A stretch of 64,000 nucleotides of DNA from Paracoccus yibinensis. GTDB taxonomy: Bacteria > Pseudomonadota > Alphaproteobacteria > Rhodobacterales > Rhodobacteraceae. Positions 33,456 through 43,714 of the stretch are shown piece by piece. The position numbers and the translations under genes were made by a program. The notes beneath the pieces are model-generated. The model saw nothing but the letters and a program-made list of their open reading frames with translations. It was not told where the DNA came from and did not search any database. The first letter of the stretch is position 1, and every line of letters starts with the position of its first letter. The stretch lies in assembly GCF_030846195.1 (NCBI RefSeq), contig NZ_JAVCWH010000009.1:21001-85000 (forward strand), written 5' to 3'.

Positions 33456-34435
33456 ACATTCAAGCCTCGCGCCTAGCGAGTCCGCACGAGCATGTTTACC
33501 TCGGTGACAATCACGAGCGTAACGAACGCCGGACCTGGCTGGTCATCATCATCACGGCCGCAATGATGGTGGTCGAGATCACTGCCTGCAGTATCTTCGG
33601 CTCGATGGCGCTGATCGCCGACGGCTGGCACATGTCAACCCATGCCGGGGCGATGCTGATTGCCGCACTCGCTTACCGCTATGCCCGTCGCAACGCCCGC
33701 AATCCCCGCTTCACCTTTGGCACGGGCAAGATGGGGGATCTGGCAGGCTTTGCGAGTGCGGTCGTGCTGGCACTGATCGCACTGCTGATCGGCTGGGAAA
33801 GCCTGATGCGGTTCTACAGCCCGATTGCCATCAGCTTCGGCCAAGCCATTGCCGTGGCCGTGATCGGACTGCTCGTTAACCTTCTTTGTGCTTGGTTGCT
33901 TCGCGATGATCATGGCCATCACCATCATGGACACAGGCACAGTCACGGCCATGCTCATGGGCACGGGCATGATCATCATGTCCATGAGCACGGCCATCAG
34001 CAGGGGCATGTGACCGACAACAATCTGCGGGCCGCCTATCTCCACGTTCTGGCCGACGCGCTGACCTCCGTGCTGGCCATTGCGGCGTTAACGCTGGGCA
34101 GCCTCTATGGCTGGAATTGGCTCGATCCGACCATGGGTATTGTCGGCGCCTTGGTGATCGCTCGCTGGTCCTGGGGGCTGATCCGCGATACCGGCCGGGT
34201 GCTGCTCGACTACATGCCCGACGACGAGGATTTGCCAGACGAGATCCGGGCTGCAATCGAGACGGGGACCGATCAGGTGACAGATCTGCATGTCTGGTAA
34301 CTTGGTCCCGGTCATCACGGTGCGATTATTGCGCTCCGTTCCTCAGACCCGCAGGAACCCGCAGCTTACCGCGCTCGCCTGTCACATATCCACGATCTGT
34401 CGCACCTGACGATTGAAGTCGAGCGGGTAGCCTAA
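33452..34435 (+). pseudogene. dmeF: DmeF copy 2, interrupted by a nonsense codon
   Basis: Reads as a normal DmeF, His-rich loop included, to residue 282 (DLHVW), where the CAG/CAA codon expected from copy 1 is TAA (34298-34300). The same frame then continues with LGPGHHGAIIALRSS to a natural stop at 34433-34435, so full length would be 327 codons. The truncated protein keeps all six helices and lacks about 44 residues of the cytoplasmic domain, which normally dimerises. Function may be lost or reduced. Confidence 0.88.
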
Positions 34436-34674
34436 GAGAGAAAGCATGGTGAGGACCATAAGGGCCTCCCTTCGGCGCTCCAGTGTCCGCAGTATATGCT
34501 GCCGGTCGTCACCATCAGCCGCAGCGAACATGCGGCACACGTAGAGCGTTCTCAGGGATTTCCGAGTTTGCAGGGGTTCTCGGACGCGCCCGGACATGCG
34601 ATTTTCAGGCTCAGGCTAGATGTGGCGGGGCATGAGAGAGACGCGCTACGCCTCGATGTTGACCAGGGACCAAC

Positions 34675-36204
34675 TTATGCCTCGATCTCAATTATGTCGG
34701 CGGCCTGCGCAGCGTAATCGATCGCGTATGCCAGTTCGCCGGGCGTCTCCGCGTGGAGGTGGAGAAGCGGCTGTCCACTGTCCACCCGATCACCCAAGCC
34801 AACCTTCATGTGGATGCCGGCTGCCTTGGCTTCCGGTGCGCCTGCAAGCTTGGCAAGTCGGGAAAGCTTGCGGTTGTTGATTTGAACAACCCGTCCAGCA
34901 TGTGGTGCTTCCAGCGGATGGACATGGACCGCCTTGGGTGGAATGCGCATCCCGCCCTGAGCCTCGCAGATCGCCTCGAACTTCTTCCAGGCACGTCCGT
35001 CGGCCAGTGTTTCGAGCGCGAGCGCCAAACCTTTCCCGGTCTCGGCTTTCCCGCCGATCTCGAGTGCTGCGCCTGCCAATATGGCGGCGCGCATGCGTAG
35101 ATCATCCGGCGCGCCAGGCGCATCCTGCAGAACGGCCAGCACGTCGAACGCTTCGAGCGCGGGACCGATGCCTCTACCGACCGGCTGCGACCCATCGGTT
35201 TGCAGGCATTTCGCACTCACGCCGAACCGGGAGGCGATTGCCATAATCCGCGTGGAAAGGTGAGATGCCGCAGCTTCGCTGCGCACCTTGGCGGTGGGTC
35301 CAACGGGGATATCTATGACGACATGGGTGGCTCCCGCGGCGATTTTCTTGGAGAGGACGGAGGCAATGAGCTGGCCCTCCATATCGACGTCGAGTTCGCG
35401 TTCAACGCGTACGAAGATGTCGTCAGCCGGGCTAAGATGGACCGCTCCGCCCCAGACGATGCACCCTCCTTCGGCGTCGACCACGCGCTTCATGGCAGCG
35501 ATGTCGAGGTCGACGGGAGCGAGGGCCTCCATCGTATCGGCGGTGCCTGCGGGCGAGGTGATGGCTCGTGATGATGTTTTTGGCATCACAAGCCCATTGG
35601 CTGCGACGATCGCCACGACGATGGGAGTAGTCCGGTTCCCCGGCAGGCCGCCTACACAATGTTTGTCGACGACAACAGGGGCATCCCATTGCAAGCGATC
35701 GCCGACCCCAATCATTGCCCCGGTTAGGTAGGCGGTCTCGTTCTCGTCGAGCGGCAAAGCCGCACTCGCCGTCAGGAACGCAGCCAGTTGAACATCCGTG
35801 TAACGGCCGGCGACCACGTCCTGCACGATCCCCGTGAAGGCAGCCGCGTCGAGCCGGTTGCCATAGATGCGTCGACGAACGCTTGCCAGCGACTCGAGCG
35901 CGGGTGCATGCGTGACTCGGGCCTCTGCGCCCTCGGCGATCCCCAGCATCTCCCAGGCCGTTTCGGAAAGCCCGACTTCATCGAGGGCCAGTTGCCCATC
36001 GCCCTCCACCTGGAAGAGCGTTGCCTGCAGTTCCCGGCCACCGCCGGAAACGAGGACCTGCGAGCGCGCAGAAAGCCCTTCTGCGCGGCAAACATGACAG
36101 TCGGTCCGCATGACGACAACCGGCTGGTGTTGGGTGTGCAATCGCAGACGCCGAACACGAAGCGTTGCCTGCTCTGGTCCGGGAGAAGAGTGGAGCGTGG
36201 TCAT
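34675..36204 (-). CDS. AMP phosphorylase / thymidine phosphorylase-like enzyme
   Basis: 509 residues, matching archaeal AMP phosphorylases in length and in having an extra N-terminal domain (about 1-90). Signature DKHCVGGLPGNRTTPIVV, then PKTSSRAITSPAGTADTME, is the AMP-phosphorylase form of the site (thymidine phosphorylases have a different loop). These enzymes convert nucleoside monophosphates plus phosphate to base and ribose-1,5-bisphosphate. Start overlaps the MBL gene stop (ATGA). Last gene of a long minus-strand cluster. Confidence 0.85.
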   Translation of the reverse strand: MTTLHSSPGPEQATLRVRRLRLHTQHQPVVVMRTDCHVCRAEGLSARSQVLVSGGGRELQATLFQVEGDGQLALDEVGLSETAWEMLGIAEGAEARVTHAPALESLASVRRRIYGNRLDAAAFTGIVQDVVAGRYTDVQLAAFLTASAALPLDENETAYLTGAMIGVGDRLQWDAPVVVDKHCVGGLPGNRTTPIVVAIVAANGLVMPKTSSRAITSPAGTADTMEALAPVDLDIAAMKRVVDAEGGCIVWGGAVHLSPADDIFVRVERELDVDMEGQLIASVLSKKIAAGATHVVIDIPVGPTAKVRSEAAASHLSTRIMAIASRFGVSAKCLQTDGSQPVGRGIGPALEAFDVLAVLQDAPGAPDDLRMRAAILAGAALEIGGKAETGKGLALALETLADGRAWKKFEAICEAQGGMRIPPKAVHVHPLEAPHAGRVVQINNRKLSRLAKLAGAPEAKAAGIHMKVGLGDRVDSGQPLLHLHAETPGELAYAIDYAAQAADIIEIEA

Positions 36205-37559
36205 AGATCGAACACCTGATCCTGGCGGGACACAGTGGCATTCCAGCCGAGTTCGCGGTCGATCCGGATCCTCAGTGCCTCGGATGCCGTGTCCTCACCG
36301 TGAACGATGAAGACGCGTGACGGCTCGCGCCGAAACTCCAGAAGCCAGCGCATCAACTCGTTGCTGTCGGCATGGGCCGAGAGCACCGACAGATTTTTGA
36401 CCTCCGCCCTGACCGGTATCCAATGACCGTGGATCTTGATCTCCTGCGCGCCCTGAACCATTGCGCGGCCCCGGGTTCCGGCAGACTGGAATCCGGAAAA
36501 CAGGATCGTGTTTTTCGGATCGCCCGCGAAGGATTTAAGGTGATGAAGCACGCGGCCACCAGTCGCCATGCCGCTGGCAGAGATCACGACTTTGGGCCAG
36601 ACGTTGGCAGTGATCGCCTTTGAGGCTTCGACGTCGCGGGTATAAGTGGCGACTGCACAGATCGCCGTGCATTCATCATGAGTCAAGCGATGATCCTCGC
36701 TGTGTGCGTGAAGCAGGTCCGTGGCGTTGATTGCCATCGGACTATCGAGATAGATCGGCACCGCCTGGAGCCTGCCTGCCGCGCGAAGCTTCCAGAGATG
36801 ATAAAGGATAGATTGCGCACGACCCACTGCGAAGGCGGGGATGACTACAGTGCCCCCGCGGCCGGCAGTTCGCTCGATAACCTCGCCCAGCACTTCGGTT
36901 GTGTCGGCGGGATCGTGAATGCGGTTGCCGTAGGTTGATTCGACGACAATGTAGTCAGCGTCGGCTACGGGAGCCGGATCGGGCAGTACTGGATCGCCAT
37001 ACCGCCCGAGATCGCCCGAGAACGCGATGCGTCGGCCGCCCCATTCGATATCGGCGCTGGCCGCACCGAGAATGTGGCCGGCACGGCGGAACGTCAGGAT
37101 CGCGCCAACGGGAAGCTGAAATGGCTGGTCGAATGGAACAACTGTAAAAAGTTCCATCGCCCGTTCCACATCTCCCACACCGTAAAGCGGTAGCGCCGGC
37201 TTGTGCTTGGAGAAGCCCTTGCGATTGGCGTATTCGGCATCCTTCTCGTTGAGAAATCCGCTATCCTTGAGGATCAACTCGGCCACGTCACGCGTCGCCG
37301 CGGTGGCATAGATCCGACCCTTGAATCCATCGCGCACCAGTCGCGGGAGATAGCCCGAATGGTCGAGGTGGGCATGGGTGAGCACCACGGCATCGATGCT
37401 GGACGGCGGCACTGACAGCGGCGTCCAGTTCAACTCGCGCAGGTTCTTGAGCCCCTGGAAGAGGCCGCAATCAATCAGGATGCGCTTGTCGCCGTTGGTG
37501 AGGAGGTGTTTGGAGCCAGTGACGGTACTTGCGCCGCCGAGAGAGGTTAGCGTCAGCAT
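36201..37559 (-). CDS. MBL-fold beta-CASP RNA-processing nuclease
   Basis: 452 residues from the ATG at 37559. Metallo-beta-lactamase motif THAHLDHSG (His62, His64, Asp66, His67), FSGDLGRYGDP, then beta-CASP and RMMBL parts with SASGMATGGRVLHH and VLSAHADSNEL. This is the CPSF/RNase-J-like class that cuts or trims RNA with zinc. Seven bases after the phosphoketolase stop and overlapping the phosphorylase start, so clearly one operon. Confidence 0.88.
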   Translation of the reverse strand: MLTLTSLGGASTVTGSKHLLTNGDKRILIDCGLFQGLKNLRELNWTPLSVPPSSIDAVVLTHAHLDHSGYLPRLVRDGFKGRIYATAATRDVAELILKDSGFLNEKDAEYANRKGFSKHKPALPLYGVGDVERAMELFTVVPFDQPFQLPVGAILTFRRAGHILGAASADIEWGGRRIAFSGDLGRYGDPVLPDPAPVADADYIVVESTYGNRIHDPADTTEVLGEVIERTAGRGGTVVIPAFAVGRAQSILYHLWKLRAAGRLQAVPIYLDSPMAINATDLLHAHSEDHRLTHDECTAICAVATYTRDVEASKAITANVWPKVVISASGMATGGRVLHHLKSFAGDPKNTILFSGFQSAGTRGRAMVQGAQEIKIHGHWIPVRAEVKNLSVLSAHADSNELMRWLLEFRREPSRVFIVHGEDTASEALRIRIDRELGWNATVSRQDQVFDL

Positions 37560-37566
37560 GATGACC

Positions 37567-39951
37567 TCAGATGTTGAATGCGGTGATGTTAGCGGGATCC
37601 CCGCGGCCTTCCACGGCGTCCTGTTCATCCGGAGCAAGGAGGTCATCCCTGCTCCAGCCGGTGAGTGGAACAGCGGCGTCGATCAGATGCGCCCAGGTGC
37701 AGCGATTGGCGAATAGCATCCCTGGCACGTCCAGTGTGCCGCCCCGGCTGATGTAGCCGCGCGCAGCCGTCGTCCGCGGGCCGGAATCCAGTCGCCGGAG
37801 CAAGCCGAGCATGGGTTCTGGCCGCGTATGGGAAACGATCAGGCGCGGAATGCCCGGTGGAAACAGGGCAGCCAGGTTCTCGTCGCTCGCTGTGAAAGCG
37901 GCCTCAATGGGATCACGGGGCGTGCGGAAGCGGCCTGGTTCAGAGATCGCCGTCACGAGCACGTGGCGACCATGGCCCCTGAGCCGATGGGCCGCCTTCA
38001 GGGCCTCCTCGAGCTGATAGGCGCCGATCGCCACGATTTGCAGCTCGGCTCCTTCCGTCTCGTCCTGCACATGGGCAGCACCATCAGTGACGAAACGGGT
38101 GGCGGCCTCAGCATCGAAGCGGTGCGGCATGTCGCGCTTGGAGACGATCAGGCACCCCACCTGACCGCGGCCCGCGTAGATGGATCGGAGCGCAGCCATG
38201 GCGCTGTTCGCATCCACCGGGAAAAGCACCCGCGAGGTGTCGGACATCTCGCCCAGCAGCGCCTCGCCAATGGTCGGGTCCTGGTGTGACTGTTCGTTCT
38301 TCGCGTTCTCCCAGGTATGGGAGGTGACGACCAGCGGCACCGAAATCCAGCCCGGCTTCTGGCCGGCTTCGCGCTGCCGCCGGGAAAAGACGATCTCCTG
38401 CCGCATACCACCAAGCATCTTCATGGCGAAGGCTTCGTAGCTGACGATCAGATTGATCCCACCCTTGTTGGCCAGCGCCGCGCCCGCAACCGCTTCCTCA
38501 TTGAGTGCAGTGATGACCGCACCGTCGATGGCATCGGCAACGCCGGGCTCAGTGGTATTCACCCGGTGGCGCAACCGGTCGAGTGTTGCTCCCATGTGGT
38601 TGGAGCGCAGCTCGTCGGGATTGCCCACACGCGGGCGGAGTCCAGGGTTGGCGTTCACGACGCGGACAAACCAGCGGTCGAGCGCATGCATGGCGCAATC
38701 GGGCGGATCGCCTGAGACCATCCAGTCCGGCTCGGGCAGGTTCGGTGCAGCCGGGCTGCGCAATGCGAGCGCATGCCGGCTTTCCGGCTCTCGTCCCTGC
38801 TTGCGATAGACGGTGATTTCCGCGGCAGCGCTTTCGATTTCCTCGGCGGGAACGAACAGCGCTCGCGCCGCCTCGTTGAAGGCGTCTCTCGCCAGCTGGT
38901 CCTGTGCGGGATTGCCGCCGAGAGGTAGGTTGTGCGCCGCGTTGGTGTCGGCGCCTGGAAAGCCGAAGCCCTTGACCGTCTCGGCAATGACATAGGGAAT
39001 AGGCGCCGGGTAGGTGCGGGCAGGATCGGACGCGAAACGTTCAAGTCGCCTTTCAGCCTCAATGATCGCACAGGCGAAGGCCGTAGGATCACGGCCATCG
39101 ATGATGAAGGGATCGAAGCCGTTGAGCTTCAGGTGGTCGGTGAGCCAGTCCGCACCGCCCTGCTGCGCAATCTGGGCACGTTCCTCTATGCGCCGGCCGT
39201 TGAGGATCATGACTGGAATTGGGAGGCCAGAATCTTCAGCGCGCCACCACCGGGGCGTCCAGTCCGAGCCGCGCTGCTCTTCGAAGGCCCCGTCGCTCAG
39301 GAAGGCGACGAGGCTTTCGCCGGGCAGCGGCGCATGGACGTACTGAACTTCGGCGAAGCCGAGATAGCCACCCTCCGAGATGGCACCGGCGGTGTTCGGA
39401 CCGGCATGACTGCCGAGCGGGACTGCCGCAGCGCCGTGGGCGTCGATGGCATAGGAGTAGAAATCGGCGGCAAGCTGCGAGAGACCCCTCTCGCTCCGAT
39501 CATAGCGGCCCCTCTGCGCAGGAGAAACATCCCCCGTCAACGCGTTGACCGCCTCGATCGCGGCGACAGAATGGCCTTGTCCCATCATCCATGAACGGGT
39601 TTTCGCGCTGATCGCGTTGGCGGCGAGATAGCCCACGAAGGCCGGCACCATGTTCAGGGATCCGCCGGTGTGGCCCTCGGGCGTCTTCTTGAACGCGTCG
39701 GCAGGCAGCGGTGCGCCGGAAAGGTCGACACGTTGGGCATAGGTCATGTGGGCAACAGTCCACATTGCGGCGGAGGACAGGCGGTCGGCAGCCGCGAGCA
39801 GCCTGTAGAACGCATCGACGTCGGGTATCTGCCCGCATTCAACGAGCAGGTACCCGAGTTGCTGAGCACGTTCCCTAGTCTCCGGCGCGTGCCTGATCAC
39901 ACCGTAACCCTCTGCCCAGGCAACATAATCAGTTGATAGCTCACGGTTCAT
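37567..39951 (-). CDS. Xylulose-5-P/fructose-6-P phosphoketolase
   Basis: 794 residues, the family length. Signatures: PEGHTGGSLNMVPAFVGY, GPNTAGAISEGGYLG, SDGAFEEQRGSDW, GGINLIVSYEAFA, SHTWENAKNEQSHQDP. A thiamine diphosphate enzyme splitting xylulose-5-phosphate (or fructose-6-phosphate) with phosphate to acetyl-phosphate plus glyceraldehyde-3-phosphate (or erythrose-4-phosphate). No acetate kinase is seen nearby; the GAPDH at 43715 could use the triose phosphate. Confidence 0.92.
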   Translation of the reverse strand: MNRELSTDYVAWAEGYGVIRHAPETRERAQQLGYLLVECGQIPDVDAFYRLLAAADRLSSAAMWTVAHMTYAQRVDLSGAPLPADAFKKTPEGHTGGSLNMVPAFVGYLAANAISAKTRSWMMGQGHSVAAIEAVNALTGDVSPAQRGRYDRSERGLSQLAADFYSYAIDAHGAAAVPLGSHAGPNTAGAISEGGYLGFAEVQYVHAPLPGESLVAFLSDGAFEEQRGSDWTPRWWRAEDSGLPIPVMILNGRRIEERAQIAQQGGADWLTDHLKLNGFDPFIIDGRDPTAFACAIIEAERRLERFASDPARTYPAPIPYVIAETVKGFGFPGADTNAAHNLPLGGNPAQDQLARDAFNEAARALFVPAEEIESAAAEITVYRKQGREPESRHALALRSPAAPNLPEPDWMVSGDPPDCAMHALDRWFVRVVNANPGLRPRVGNPDELRSNHMGATLDRLRHRVNTTEPGVADAIDGAVITALNEEAVAGAALANKGGINLIVSYEAFAMKMLGGMRQEIVFSRRQREAGQKPGWISVPLVVTSHTWENAKNEQSHQDPTIGEALLGEMSDTSRVLFPVDANSAMAALRSIYAGRGQVGCLIVSKRDMPHRFDAEAATRFVTDGAAHVQDETEGAELQIVAIGAYQLEEALKAAHRLRGHGRHVLVTAISEPGRFRTPRDPIEAAFTASDENLAALFPPGIPRLIVSHTRPEPMLGLLRRLDSGPRTTAARGYISRGGTLDVPGMLFANRCTWAHLIDAAVPLTGWSRDDLLAPDEQDAVEGRGDPANITAFNI

Positions 39952-40036
39952 TGAAAGGACCTTCCCTGGAGATCGAATGTGCCGGGTTCCCGTACGGCGG
40001 AAACCCGGCGGGGACGGGGATTGGGAACCCCGCTGC

Positions 40037-40342
40037 CTAGAAAAACACCCTGTCGGCGAGCAGGATGCTCAATCCCACCAGCATGGCCCAGCACAGCCAG
40101 TAAAGCACCTTCATCCATGGTGCCTCCAGTCGGCCGAGATCCCGCTGGATGGCATGCTTGTCGTACATGCCCCAGCCATGCATCAGGACTCCTGCGAAAA
40201 GCACGGGCACGGCAAGGTCGGCCGCGTACGGCGCCGCCAGAACTCCCAGACCACCCCCAAGCAGGCCGGCCCCGAAGGACGATGCCAGTTCCGCCCGCTT
40301 GAGCCGGGATCCCGCTTTGGCCGTAACGTTGTGCTGTTCCAT
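40037..40342 (-). CDS. Small membrane protein of unknown function
   Basis: 101 residues from the ATG at 40342, with three hydrophobic segments (about 20-38, 42-60, 78-98). No domain assigned. It lies between the PRPP synthetase and phosphoketolase genes on the same strand, so it is probably cotranscribed. Confidence 0.65.
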   Translation of the reverse strand: MEQHNVTAKAGSRLKRAELASSFGAGLLGGGLGVLAAPYAADLAVPVLFAGVLMHGWGMYDKHAIQRDLGRLEAPWMKVLYWLCWAMLVGLSILLADRVFF

Positions 40343-40419
40343 TGTACTGCTCCTGCGAGGGGGGCGCTTCACCGTCCGGCCGTCCACGGGCGTGGATCGC
40401 TGCCGGGAAAGAAGTCCGC

Positions 40420-41394
40420 CTATTCCACATCGTCTGGCGGTTCCGGCGGTCGTCGATGCCGAATGAGATCGGCCTCATCGCCGGACGCAGACGCAATCGC
40501 CCTGGCGACCAGGGAGGCGAGCCCGACGGCATTGCTTTCGTGGGGTACGGAGTCTGTCGAGACGATGCGGTCACAAAGGGTTGTGAGGCGTTGAAAGGAA
40601 TCGTCCGCGAATATTCCATGCACCACAGCAACCATGGGCCGGACAAAGCCTTGCAGCGGAAGCATGCGGGCGGCCTCAATCAGTGTACGGCCTGACGACG
40701 CTATATCGTCGGCAAGCACCGGCTGCAGGCCGCGCCATTCGGAAAGGTCCGATAGCTCAACCTCAACATTGCGGTCGCCGTGGCGCACCTTGCGCAGCAC
40801 AGCGTGCGGCGCACCGATGCGTGCCGCGATCGCCGAGACCCATTGTTCGCTTTCCTTGTCAGGGCCGATGATCAGGGGTTTGTCGACTTCGGCGGCGATC
40901 CAGTCCGCCAGCAGCGGCGCAGCATGCAGTGTATCTGTGGGGATCGTGTAGAGAGGCGACAACGCCGCATAGCGATGGAGATGCGGATCTACAGTCACCA
41001 ACCGGTCGAAGCTCGCCGAGACAAGCCGCGCGAAGCTCCTGGATGTCACCGCCTCTCCCGGCTGAAAGCGACGATCCTGCCGCATGTAGGAAAGGTAGGG
41101 GGCGATCAGGTTGACCTGACGGGCGCCCAGATCTCGCGCTGCATCGGCCGCGAAGATCAACCGCAGAAATCCGTCGTCGGGACGCGCCAGTGTGCAAACC
41201 AGGTCGACTACCTTGTCCTTCACCTCAGAAAGGATGCGGACGTAAGTCTCGCCGTCAGGAAAACGCCGCGTTTCCAGCGCGCCCAGTTCCCATCCTCCTT
41301 CGTCAGCGAGACGGCGCGCGAAGGTTTCGTTACCCGGCAACGGAAGGATCACTCGCATGGCGGGAGCTTCCAGGTATGCGCTTCTTGTCGTCAT
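40420..41394 (-). CDS. Ribose-phosphate pyrophosphokinase (PRPP synthetase-like)
   Basis: 324 residues from the ATG at 41394, which overlaps the stop of the CopB ATPase gene (ATGA). Shows PYLSYMRQDRRF and the PRPP loop VLADDIASSGRTLIEA. The catalytic-loop region differs from the housekeeping enzyme, resembling archaeal-type sequences. Joins ribose-5-phosphate and ATP to PRPP, or may work in the PRPP-to-sugar direction in a salvage pathway. Coupled to a copper ATPase on one side. Confidence 0.88.
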   Translation of the reverse strand: MTTRSAYLEAPAMRVILPLPGNETFARRLADEGGWELGALETRRFPDGETYVRILSEVKDKVVDLVCTLARPDDGFLRLIFAADAARDLGARQVNLIAPYLSYMRQDRRFQPGEAVTSRSFARLVSASFDRLVTVDPHLHRYAALSPLYTIPTDTLHAAPLLADWIAAEVDKPLIIGPDKESEQWVSAIAARIGAPHAVLRKVRHGDRNVEVELSDLSEWRGLQPVLADDIASSGRTLIEAARMLPLQGFVRPMVAVVHGIFADDSFQRLTTLCDRIVSTDSVPHESNAVGLASLVARAIASASGDEADLIRHRRPPEPPDDVE

Positions 41395-43505
41395 GTGTGC
41401 CTCCTGTAAGAGCGCAGGAACTGAGCGTTGATGGCGACGATGATGGTGCTGGCCGACATGAATACGGCCGCAACAGCAGGGGTCATCATGAAGCCGGTCC
41501 CGAAGGTAATGCCGGCCGCCATCGGGATGGCGATCGCATTGTAGCCGGTCGCCCAAGCGAGGTTCTGAATCATTTTGCGATAGGTGGCCCGGGACAGACC
41601 GAGGATAGCGCCCACGTCGCGTGGGTCGCTGCGCACCAGAACCACATCGGCAGATTCGACGGCAACATCGGTGCCCGCGCCGATGGCGATCCCGAGATCG
41701 GCCACCACGAGCGCAGGCGCATCATTCACCCCGTCGCCGACCATGGCAACGGAGAGCCCTCGCGCTTGGAGCTCCTCGATCTTTTGGGATTTCTGATCCG
41801 GCAGCACTTCGGCGAAGTATTCGGTGATTCCGAGTTCCTCGGAGACCGTTTTTGCGACGCCCTCGGCGTCGCCGGTGAGCATGATCGAGCTGATCCCGAG
41901 GGATTTGAGTTCGGCAATGGCATCCTTCGATTCCGGGCGAACGATATCAGCCAGCGCAAAGAGTGCCCGCGGCGTACCGTCGCGGACGAGCACGACAACA
42001 GTCTTGCCCTGTCCTTCCAGATGCTTGAGGCTGTTATGGGCAATGGCGTTGCCCTGCCGTGCCAGGTGCCCAGGGCTGACGATACGCACATCTTGGCCGT
42101 CCACCTTGGCCACGATGCCTTCGCCGGTGATGTTGCTAACGTCAGTTGCCTTGGGAATGACCAGGCTTCGTTCCTTCGCCTCGGCCACGATGCCGTGAGC
42201 GATGGGGTGCTCGGACTGGCTCTCGGCGGCTGCGGCAAAGCTGAGTTCCTCGTTTTCATCGCCATCGGCGAGCAATACGATGTCGCTGACACCGAAACGA
42301 CCCTCAGTTAATGTGCCGGTCTTGTCGAACACGACCGCGCTGAGATTGCGCGCCCGCTCAAAGGCTGCGCGGTCGCGGATCAGCAGCCCGTTGCCGGCCG
42401 ACAGCGACGTGCTGACCGCGACCACCAACGGGACAGCAAGGCCGAGGGCGTGAGGGCAGGCAACGACCATGACCGTCACCATGCGTTCGATGGCAAATTC
42501 GAGGGGCGCGTCGAGGAAAAGCCACCAGACGAACAGCGTGCCGAATCCCACAATGAGTGCTATGTAGGTCAGCCAGGCGGCCGCACGGTTGGCGACATCC
42601 TGTGTCCGCGATCGCGTCGCCTGCGCCTTTTTTACCAGTTCGATGACCTGCGACAGATAGGTGGCGCCGCCTGTCGCCGTTACATTGATGGTAACGGCGC
42701 TGGCCCCGTTTATCGCACCGCCGATGGCGGCGGCACCGACCCCCTTGGTCACGGGCCGCGATTCGCCCGTGAGCATGGCCTCGTTGAAACCGGACGAACC
42801 CTCGATGATCTGGCCGTCCACTGGAACCTTTGCACCGGGCCGTACGATGACCTTGTCACCGGGCTGAAGGGTTGAGATTGGCACCTCCTCCGACGATCCG
42901 TCAGCCTTGATCCGCGTGGCTGAATCCGGAAGGAGCCGCACCAGTTCCTCGAGCGCGCGGGATGCTCCCATGACCGAACGCATCTCGATCCAGTGACCGA
43001 GCAGCATAATCGCGATGAGAGTCACCAGTTCCCAGTAAAGTTCTTGGCCCGGAAAGCCGAACGTGACGGTGACCGAAAAGAAATAGGCAGCCGAGATCGC
43101 AATCGAGATCAGGGTCATCATGCCGGGCTGGCGTTTGCGCAGCTCGGAGGTAAAGCCCGTCAGAAACGGCCATCCGCCATAAAGATACGCAATGGTTGAG
43201 AGCACGAAGATGACGTAGCGGTCGCCAGGGAACGCCAGAGTCTCTGCGATGCCAAGCCAATGCTGGATCATCGGCGAAAGCAACAGGATCGGCGGCGTCA
43301 GCGCCAGAACCAGCCAGAAGCGGCGCCGGTAGTTCGCCACCATCGCGCCGTGGTCGTGACCGCCGTGCCCGGCATGCTCGGAATGGCTGGAGCCGGTGGC
43401 GGCAATAATCTGCGAGTCGCCGCGTTGGCCTTCACCATCGCGAGGCGCGCTCGCATGCGCCTGATGGTTCTGATGGCCATGGTGGTGGGAGTGTGGAGAG
43501 CTCAT
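41391..43505 (-). CDS. copB: CopB-type P1B ATPase with His-rich N terminus
   Basis: 704 residues. N terminus is His-rich (positions 5-17 and 41-52) and lacks HMA. Ion motif is CPH (350-352, ACPHALGLAVP), the mark of the P1B-3 CopB group reported for copper or silver. TGES actuator, DKTGTLT (Asp394), VGDGVNDAPAL. Good GGAGC site before the ATG. Distinct in type from CopA at 21928, so the region has both Cu-ATPase classes. Confidence 0.92.
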   Translation of the reverse strand: MSSPHSHHHGHQNHQAHASAPRDGEGQRGDSQIIAATGSSHSEHAGHGGHDHGAMVANYRRRFWLVLALTPPILLLSPMIQHWLGIAETLAFPGDRYVIFVLSTIAYLYGGWPFLTGFTSELRKRQPGMMTLISIAISAAYFFSVTVTFGFPGQELYWELVTLIAIMLLGHWIEMRSVMGASRALEELVRLLPDSATRIKADGSSEEVPISTLQPGDKVIVRPGAKVPVDGQIIEGSSGFNEAMLTGESRPVTKGVGAAAIGGAINGASAVTINVTATGGATYLSQVIELVKKAQATRSRTQDVANRAAAWLTYIALIVGFGTLFVWWLFLDAPLEFAIERMVTVMVVACPHALGLAVPLVVAVSTSLSAGNGLLIRDRAAFERARNLSAVVFDKTGTLTEGRFGVSDIVLLADGDENEELSFAAAAESQSEHPIAHGIVAEAKERSLVIPKATDVSNITGEGIVAKVDGQDVRIVSPGHLARQGNAIAHNSLKHLEGQGKTVVVLVRDGTPRALFALADIVRPESKDAIAELKSLGISSIMLTGDAEGVAKTVSEELGITEYFAEVLPDQKSQKIEELQARGLSVAMVGDGVNDAPALVVADLGIAIGAGTDVAVESADVVLVRSDPRDVGAILGLSRATYRKMIQNLAWATGYNAIAIPMAAGITFGTGFMMTPAVAAVFMSASTIIVAINAQFLRSYRRHT

Positions 43506-43714
43506 CAGTTGCTCCTGTCCTTACTTGTGCGGCAGAGCCGCGAGATGACGTTGCTCTTGCGTATCAGTGTGATGCTGGCGGTGCGGCGACTGGCCGGGCC
43601 GTGTTGCCGCGAGCGATCCCAGGCCCTGAAACAGGTGCTATCCGGTTGAGGCCATCTCATCGTGAAGTACGCGATGCGCGTCCGCGACAGGAACGGGGCG
43701 AGGGCCGACATCGA

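Noticed and set aside
41190..42311. Plus-strand frame opposite CopB ATPase
   Set aside because: Shadow of the ATPase gene with no recognisable domain.
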